DNA from: Candidatus Aenigmatarchaeota archaeon
GTDB lineage: Archaea > Aenigmatarchaeota > Aenigmatarchaeia > Aenigmatarchaeales > Aenigmatarchaeaceae
Assembly: GCA_018221065.1 (NCBI GenBank)
Contig: JAAOXY010000036.1
Coordinates: 1-8,844 of the forward strand
Reading direction: 5' to 3'
Length of the DNA stretch: 8,844 bases
The position numbers were made by a program, and so were the translations under genes. The notes under the pieces were generated by a model that did no database searches, was not told the DNA's origin, and worked only from the letters and a program-made list of their open reading frames with translations. Position 1 is the stretch's first letter. Each line of letters opens with the position of its first letter. Shown piece by piece: positions 4,919 to 8,844 of the stretch.

Positions 4919-5340
4919 GTTATAATAAACAAAAAAAGCTTGCAGCAAAAATATTGAAATGTGGAGAAACTCGTATTTGGATAGATCCAAGATCAGAAAA
5001 AGTAAAGCAAGCAATTACAAGAAGAGATATACGAGGATTTGTTAGTGAAGGAATCATAAAGAAACTTCCTGCAAAGAAAAATAATAGTACAGCTAAGACA
5101 AGACAGCAAAAGAAAGGAAGTAAGAAAGGAAGATTTGCAGCAAGAGATGGTAAGAAATCAACTTGGTTGAGAGCTGTTAGACCGCAGAGAAGATTACTAA
5201 AAGAAATGCGTGAGAAAAGTGAACTTATTGAAGGTGCATACAGGAAAGTTTATAGAAGAGTAAAAGGTGGTGCTTTTAGAAGTAAAGCTCACTTAACATT
5301 ATACTTGAAAAATAAAGGATTGTTTAAAGAGGCGAAATAA
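4915..5340 (+). CDS. rpl19e: 50S ribosomal protein eL19
   Basis: 141 residues. eL19 is an archaeal/eukaryotic protein with a long helical extension that reaches across to the small subunit. Seen: KKLAAKILKCGETRIWIDP at residues 7-25, ITRRDIRGFVSEGIIKKLPAK, the basic RQQKKGSKKGRFAARDGKKSTWLRAVRPQRRLLKEMREK and YRKVYRRVKGGAFRSKAHLTLYLKNKG. The length is slightly under the usual 145-150. The ATG overlaps the stop of the zinc-ribbon ORF (ATGA), with GAGGTG at 4901-4906 as SD. The stop TAA abuts the ATG of uL18 with no gap. Very confident. Confidence 0.97.
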   Translation: MSYNKQKKLAAKILKCGETRIWIDPRSEKVKQAITRRDIRGFVSEGIIKKLPAKKNNSTAKTRQQKKGSKKGRFAARDGKKSTWLRAVRPQRRLLKEMREKSELIEGAYRKVYRRVKGGAFRSKAHLTLYLKNKGLFKEAK

Positions 5341-5916
5341 ATGTTTAAAATATTCCATAGACGAAGAAGACAGAAAAAAACTGATGCCAGTACAAGATTA
5401 AATTTATTGAGATCAGGAAAGATAAGAGTAGTATTAAGAAGGACTTTAACAGGAATGAGTATTCAATTTGTTGATTACAAAGTCGATGGTGATGTTACAA
5501 AAGTTTCAGCTGTTGCAGCTGATTTAAAGAAATTTGGTTGGAAAGCTCACACTGGTAACATACCTTCAGCATATCTTATTGGATTAGTAGCTGGTCTTAG
5601 AGCAAAGTCTGTTGGAATAGAAGAAGCAATATTAGATGTTGGATTACAAACATCGACAAAGGCTTCAAGATTATATGCTGCATTGAAAGGATTAATTGAT
5701 GCAGGAATCAATATACCACACTCAGAAGAGATACTTCCGGATGATGCAAGAGTAAGTGGAGATCATATTGCTAAATATGCACAGTCAATGGATGGAGACA
5801 AAAAGAATAAATTGTTTTCAAAATACATTGCAGCTGGTATTAATCCAGATGAAGTGCCAAAGCACTTTGCTGAGGTAAAGCAAAAAATAATTGATGCTAA
5901 AGGTGTTAATAAATGA
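5341..5916 (+). CDS. rpl18: 50S ribosomal protein uL18
   Basis: 191 residues, normal for the archaeal form. uL18 binds 5S rRNA together with uL5 and docks it in the central protuberance. Seen: RRRRQKKTDASTRLNLLRSGKIRVVLRRTLTGMSIQFVDY at the start, A-H-T-G-N-I-P-S-A-Y-L-I-G-L-V-A-G near residues 75-90, EEAILDVGLQTSTKASRLYAALKGLIDAGINIPHSEEILPDDARVSGDHIA, and F-S-K-Y-I-A-A-G-I-N-P-D-E-V-P near the end. The K-T-D-A-S-T-R-L motif replaces the more common K-T-D-Y-x-x-R-L. ATG 5341 follows the eL19 stop directly, with GAGGCGA at 5329-5335. It overlaps uS5 as ATGA. Very confident. Confidence 0.97.
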   Translation: MFKIFHRRRRQKKTDASTRLNLLRSGKIRVVLRRTLTGMSIQFVDYKVDGDVTKVSAVAADLKKFGWKAHTGNIPSAYLIGLVAGLRAKSVGIEEAILDVGLQTSTKASRLYAALKGLIDAGINIPHSEEILPDDARVSGDHIAKYAQSMDGDKKNKLFSKYIAAGINPDEVPKHFAEVKQKIIDAKGVNK

Positions 5917-6749
5917 CTGATAGAAAACCAAAGAAATCGCAACCAAAAGTAAAAAGAGAATCCAAAGAACAGGAAGAAAAACATAAGCAAGAAATTAGTG
6001 CAGGTGAGAAAGTCACTGAAGCTGATATTAAAAATGAAGGACCAAAGGTAGAAGTTCCTGAAGGATGGGTTCCGAGAACAGATCTTGGTAGAGCTGTCTT
6101 TGATGGTAGAATAACTGACATTGACCAGATATTCAAAGAAGGTTACAAGATAGCAGAGTCAGAGATAGTTGACACTTTGTTCCCAAATTTAGAAAATGAA
6201 ATTATAATGATTGGTGGTACTTCAGGAAAAGGTGGTGGAATTAGAAGAACCATTTCAAGAAGAACTACACGTATGCATAAAAGTGGTAGAAGATTTAGAG
6301 TATCTGTTATGGTAGTTGTTGGTAATAGAGATGGCTATCTTGGTATTGGAATTGCAAGTGGACCACCGAACATGCATAGAGGTGTAATTAACAAAGCTTT
6401 ACACAAAGCTAAACTTAACATAATACCGATAACGAGAGGATGCGGTTCTTGGGAATGTGGTTGTGGTTCAACACACTCTATTCCTATTAAGACTGTCGGT
6501 AAGACAGGATCTGTTTCAGTTTATTTAATGCCAGCACCAAAAGGTATTGGACTTTGTTGTAGTGCTGAGATGAAAAAAGTTATGAGACTTGCAGGTATAA
6601 CTGATATTTGGGTAAAGACAAGAGGTCACTCCCAAACAAGATATAATTTTGCTAAAGCAGTATTCAATGCAATTAAAAAAGTAAATACAATCAGGATGAC
6701 AGAAACACAAATGAAGAAAATCGGTGCTTGTATGGGAAAGGTGGAATAA
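5913..6749 (+). CDS. rps5: 30S ribosomal protein uS5, extended
   Basis: 278 residues, longer than the usual archaeal 210-250. uS5 sits at the mRNA entry and decoding fidelity region. The first ~48 residues are a Lys/Glu-rich extension that looks disordered. The family then starts with VPEGWVPRTDLGRAVFDGRITDIDQIF. The double-stranded RNA-binding-like part includes VMVVVGNRDGYLGIGIA and ALHKAKLNIIPITRGCGSWECGCGSTHSIP, and the C-terminal domain has GSVSVYLMPAPKGIGL and GITDIWVKTRGHSQTRYNFAKAVFNAIKK. Between the two, a Gly/Arg/Thr-rich stretch (GGTSGKGGGIRRTISRRTTRMHKSGRR) is longer than the usual link. Start ATGA overlaps uL18; SD AGGTG precedes. It ends AAG GTG GAA TAA (K-V-E). Very confident. 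Confidence 0.97.
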   Translation: MTDRKPKKSQPKVKRESKEQEEKHKQEISAGEKVTEADIKNEGPKVEVPEGWVPRTDLGRAVFDGRITDIDQIFKEGYKIAESEIVDTLFPNLENEIIMIGGTSGKGGGIRRTISRRTTRMHKSGRRFRVSVMVVVGNRDGYLGIGIASGPPNMHRGVINKALHKAKLNIIPITRGCGSWECGCGSTHSIPIKTVGKTGSVSVYLMPAPKGIGLCCSAEMKKVMRLAGITDIWVKTRGHSQTRYNFAKAVFNAIKKVNTIRMTETQMKKIGACMGKVE

Positions 6750-6753
6750 AATG
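6737..6753 (+). promoter_or_regulatory. uS5/uL30 junction module (SD, stop and start)
   Basis: AAAGGTGGAATAAAATG is the same 17 bases as at 1983-1999. It holds the last uS5 codons, TAA and the uL30 ATG, and sets the uL30 start at 6751 rather than at upstream in-frame alternatives in uS5. Confidence 0.8.
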
Positions 6754-7179
6754 TATGCAGTGATTAGAGTAAGAGGATTGAACCATATAAGGAAACCAGT
6801 AAAAGATACTTTCACAATGTTAAGATTACATAGAAAGATGCATTGTGTTTTATTGGAAGATACTCCGATAAACAAAGGAATGATACAAAAAGTAAAAGAT
6901 TGGACAACATTTGGTGAGATTAATGATGATGTTTTAAAAGCAATGATTGCAAAGAGAGGTAGAAAACTTGGTGACGTTAGATTGACACCGGAAGAAGTTG
7001 AGACTGTTTTCCAGGAAATAAAATCTGGGAAGAAACCAAAAGATACAATTATAAAACCTGTCTTTAGATTGACACCACCTTCTGGTGGATTTAAAAAATC
7101 AATTAAAGGCCATTATCCTAAAGGAGAACTTGGAAGCAGAGGAGATAAAATAAACGATTTAATAAAGAGGATGATTTGA
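6751..7179 (+). CDS. rpl30: 50S ribosomal protein uL30
   Basis: 142 residues, near the archaeal norm of about 150; bacterial uL30 is only about 60. Seen: MYAVIRVRGLNHIRKPVKDTFTMLRLHRKMHCVLLEDTP at the start, then GMIQKVKDWTTFGEINDDVLKAMIAKRGR, and the archaeal C-terminal part FRLTPPSGGFKKSIKGHYPKGELGSRGDKINDLIKRMI, which matches the signature ending of archaeal uL30. The start at 6751 is favoured because MYAVIRVRG matches relatives and AAGGTGG is at a good distance. Its stop TGA abuts the ATG of the next ORF; its last codons carry GAGGATGAT, the SD for that ORF. Very confident. Confidence 0.97.
   Translation: MYAVIRVRGLNHIRKPVKDTFTMLRLHRKMHCVLLEDTPINKGMIQKVKDWTTFGEINDDVLKAMIAKRGRKLGDVRLTPEEVETVFQEIKSGKKPKDTIIKPVFRLTPPSGGFKKSIKGHYPKGELGSRGDKINDLIKRMI
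7166..7174 (+). promoter_or_regulatory. SD-like GAGGATGAT for the 159-aa ORF
   Basis: AAGAGGATGAT in the last uL30 codons is close to the ideal GAGGTGAT with one extra base. It lies 5 nt before ATG 7180 and supports translation of that ORF. Confidence 0.55.
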
Positions 7180-7659
7180 ATGACAGGTTTTTTGAGAGTT
7201 TATGATGAAGATGGATTTTTGCAAAAAATTCCTATAAATGATTTAACAATTGATAGTCTTGCAGAAATTGGAGTTTTTCAAAATGAACCAGCTGATTATA
7301 CTGTAATTGATCCTGTATATGATTCAACTATGAATCTTCCAAGAAAATATGAAACACATAACAATACATTTTATTTGGATAAGCCAACTGCTAAGCCAGA
7401 TAAATCCAAAGATAAAACTCATCATAGTACAAAAATTAAAAATCTTCATAGAAAAAATCGAGAAAGAAGAGATTATAAGCATGTTGGACTTGAAGAAGTT
7501 TCCAATACTGTTGATATTGTAATTGATCAAGATAAGTTTGATGCTTTGCAAGAGAATGAAGAAAGAGAACGATTGAATATTATTAATATGCAACGAGATT
7601 ATATACGATATGTTGAATTTACAAAATTACAACAAATAACAACATTGAATGATGCTTAG
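7180..7659 (+). CDS. Hypothetical protein, 159 aa, between uL30 and uL15
   Basis: I do not recognise this protein. It starts directly after the uL30 stop, has an SD-like GAGGATGAT upstream and ends in TAG, which overlaps the SD of uL15, so it is a translated gene of the operon. Three parts are visible. Residues 1-67 look folded, alternating hydrophobic and polar (FLRVYDEDGFLQKIPINDLTIDSLAEIG). Residues 68-101 are a basic, His- and Lys-rich linker (KPDKSKDKTHH, RKNRERRDYKH) that may bind RNA or DNA. Residues 102-159 begin with a short hydrophobic strand (TVDIVI) and then form a charged helix with ENEERERLN and MQRDYIRYVEF. There is no Cys or Trp, no membrane segment and no signal peptide. Four of ten Arg codons are CGA, rare in neighbours. 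It could be a lineage-specific ribosome-associated protein; this is inference from location only. Confidence 0.85.
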   Translation: MTGFLRVYDEDGFLQKIPINDLTIDSLAEIGVFQNEPADYTVIDPVYDSTMNLPRKYETHNNTFYLDKPTAKPDKSKDKTHHSTKIKNLHRKNRERRDYKHVGLEEVSNTVDIVIDQDKFDALQENEERERLNIINMQRDYIRYVEFTKLQQITTLNDA

Positions 7660-7664
7660 GTGAT
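7658..7664 (+). promoter_or_regulatory. SD AGGTGAT for uL15
   Basis: AGGTGAT is the longest uninterrupted match to the archaeal anti-SD in the window. It starts in the TAG of the 159-aa ORF and ends 4 nt before ATG 7669, so the in-frame GTG at 7660 is part of the SD and not the start. Confidence 0.8.
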
Positions 7665-7668
7665 TAAA

Positions 7669-8130
7669 ATGCCAGCAAGATTTACTAAAAAAGTTAAGAG
7701 ACAGCATGGAAGCATGACCCACGGTTGGGGCTCTAAAAAGAAACATAGAGGAGCAGGAAGCCGTGGTGGTAGAGGTATGGCTGGCATGAAGAAACATAAA
7801 AAATCTTTAATGTTAAAACTTTATCCTGACAAATTTGGTAAAAGAGGTTTCAAGATACCACAAAAAGTAAAGAGAATTAAAGGTACTGAAGCAATTAATT
7901 TGAAAGCACTAGATGTTTATGCAGTAGGTACTGGAAAAACTGAGATAGATGTTGTTGAATTAGGTTTTCACAAAGTTCTTTCTACAGGTAAACTAACACA
8001 AGCTCTTACGATTAAAGCTCCTGTATTTACGGAGAAAGCAAAGAAAAAAATCGAAGAAGCAGGTGGAAAAGCAATTGAAACTGAGATTTCTGAAGTAGCT
8101 GAAGAGGTTTCAGAAGAACCAACAGAATAA
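7669..8130 (+). CDS. rpl15: 50S ribosomal protein uL15
   Basis: 153 residues. uL15 binds 23S rRNA deep in the 50S core and helps late assembly. The archaeal signature is strong: HGSMTHGWGSKKKHRGAGSRGGRGMAGMKKHKKS (residues 14-47), then KFGKRGFKIP and V-V-E-L-G-F-H-K-V-L-S-T-G-K-L-T-Q-A-L near residues 105-123, and A-P-V-F-T-E-K-A-K-K-K-I-E-E-A-G-G. It ends in an acidic tail (EVAEEVSEEPTE) a little beyond the common end. The AGGTGAT SD sets ATG 7669. The secY start follows after 10 nt. Order uL15-secY is conserved in archaea and bacteria. Very confident. Confidence 0.97.
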   Translation: MPARFTKKVKRQHGSMTHGWGSKKKHRGAGSRGGRGMAGMKKHKKSLMLKLYPDKFGKRGFKIPQKVKRIKGTEAINLKALDVYAVGTGKTEIDVVELGFHKVLSTGKLTQALTIKAPVFTEKAKKKIEEAGGKAIETEISEVAEEVSEEPTE

Positions 8131-8140
8131 GGTAATTGAA

Positions 8141-8844
8141 ATGATGGATTTTTTTATCAACATTGGAAAGAAGTTTCCTAGTGTTGTAGCTCCTATTCAA
8201 AAATTAACATTTAATGAAAAAATAAAATGGACATTTTTAATACTTATTACATATTATATTCTTGGATCAATAACAGTTTGGGGAATTGACCCTTCAGCTG
8301 TTGCACAATTCGAGTTCTTAGAAATCGTATTTGGTTCTAAGTTTGGTTCGTTGATTACGTTAGGTATTGGTCCTATTGTAACAGCATCTATTATACTTCA
8401 GCTGTTAGTAGGAGCTAAGATAATAGATTGGAATCTTCAAGATCCAGACGACAAGGCAAAATATACTGCAACACAAAAAGTACTTGGAATCACATTTGCA
8501 TTAGTAGAAGCTATTGCTTATGTTAGTTTTGGTGCGATTCCGCCTGCAGCTGGTGGTTTGTTTGTTCTGATCACCATAATAGCGCAACTAGCATTCGGTG
8601 GTATACTGATAATGCTAATGGATGAAGTTGTATCTAAGTGGGGATTAGGTTCCGGAATATCTTTATTCATTGCTGCAGGAGTATCTAAAACAATATTTTT
8701 GAGAATATTTTCACCAGCTCTAGGAGATGCGAGTGGTGGAATAATTGCTGTATTTTTGAGTTCGTTAGGACAAGGACAGCCCAGTGCGGCGTTCATATCA
8801 TTATTACCTTTAATATCTACTATAGTAGTATTTGCTATCGTAGT
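8141..8844 (+). CDS. secY: Preprotein translocase subunit SecY (N-terminal half, runs off the window)
   Basis: Open from ATG 8141 to the window edge: 234 codons, about half of a typical SecY of roughly 440-480 residues. SecY (Sec61α) forms the membrane channel for protein export and insertion. Seen: a cytoplasmic N-terminal helix with LTFNEKIKW, a first membrane helix (TFLILITYYILGSITVWG), the archaeal plug/TM2 region with KFGSLITLGIGPIVTASIILQLLVGAKII, a further helix pair around residues 110-160, and LMDEVVSKWGLGSGISLFIAAGVSKTIF, the conserved segment after TM4. All this lines up well with Methanocaldococcus SecY as I recall it. A second ATG at 8144 is equally possible as start. An AAGGTAATT weak SD lies upstream. 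No premature stop is seen. Very confident. Confidence 0.97.
   Translation, partial: MMDFFINIGKKFPSVVAPIQKLTFNEKIKWTFLILITYYILGSITVWGIDPSAVAQFEFLEIVFGSKFGSLITLGIGPIVTASIILQLLVGAKIIDWNLQDPDDKAKYTATQKVLGITFALVEAIAYVSFGAIPPAAGGLFVLITIIAQLAFGGILIMLMDEVVSKWGLGSGISLFIAAGVSKTIFLRIFSPALGDASGGIIAVFLSSLGQGQPSAAFISLLPLISTIVVFAIV

Noticed and set aside
6724..6750. uL30 start within uS5 at 6724
   Set aside because: The extra residues (LVWERWNK) do not fit uL30, and the SD and family alignment support ATG 6751.
7660..7662. GTG 7660 as uL15 start (likewise GTG 2665 for uL5 and GTG 4261 for eL32)
   Set aside because: Each GTG is part of a GTGAT SD with an ATG at 4 nt distance; starting there would remove the SD.
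8131..8140. Promoter or terminator between uL15 and secY, or in other gaps
   Set aside because: The gaps are at most 10 nt, too short for a TATA/BRE promoter, and show no hairpin or T-tract; one transcript is the simplest reading.
8518..8796. Antisense ORF of 92 codons opposite secY
   Set aside because: The + strand reading is a clear SecY; the minus-strand product resembles no known protein and looks like a shadow.

Overview
The window is a stretch of an archaeal ribosomal-protein supercluster (the S10/spc-type operon), all on the + strand with no gap longer than 10 nt. The archaeal assignment rests on gene content and order: uS3, uL29, aIF1 (SUI1), RNase P subunit Rpp29 (rnp1), uS17, uL14, uL24, eS4, uL5, zinc-type uS14, uS8, uL6, eL32, eL19, uL18, uS5, uL30, uL15, secY. 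Several of these families (eS4, eL32, eL19, aIF1, Rpp29) do not occur in bacterial operons. The AT-rich codon use (AGA for Arg, AAA/GAA dominant), short core proteins with added charged tails and very tight packing suggest a small-genome archaeon, perhaps a DPANN lineage such as Woesearchaeota/Pacearchaeota. That placement is an inference.

Layout. Positions 1-123 are the repeat-rich C-terminal tail of uS3. Positions 95-1226 hold uL29, aIF1, Rpp29 and uS17. Positions 1223-4746 hold uL14, uL24, eS4, uL5, uS14, uS8, uL6 and eL32. Positions 4751-4918 hold a 55-residue zinc-ribbon protein that I do not know from this operon. Positions 4915-7179 hold eL19, uL18, uS5 and uL30. Positions 7180-7659 hold an unrecognised 159-residue protein, followed by uL15 (7669-8130) and the first half of SecY (8141 to the window end). 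Four genes can be missed by simple ORF calling and are recovered here: the uS3 end, uS14 (52 aa), the zinc-ribbon protein (55 aa) and partial secY. aIF1 is extended upstream of its first ATG because its conserved four-cysteine knuckle lies there, in frame, behind a strong Shine-Dalgarno (SD) site and a CTG codon.

The genes act together in making and starting ribosomes: small- and large-subunit proteins, start-codon fidelity (aIF1), tRNA 5' maturation (Rpp29) and the membrane channel that docks translating ribosomes (SecY). Junctions overlap or nearly touch, and most SD sites sit in the last codons of the preceding gene, so translational coupling is likely throughout. I see no internal promoter, terminator, RNA gene, mobile element or CRISPR.

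The most notable points are the two unfamiliar ORFs inserted in an otherwise conserved gene order, the probable non-ATG start of aIF1, the 24-bp repeats in the tails of both uS3 and eL32, and the recurring C-terminal K-V-E endings that appear to result from SD sites encoded in the final codons.
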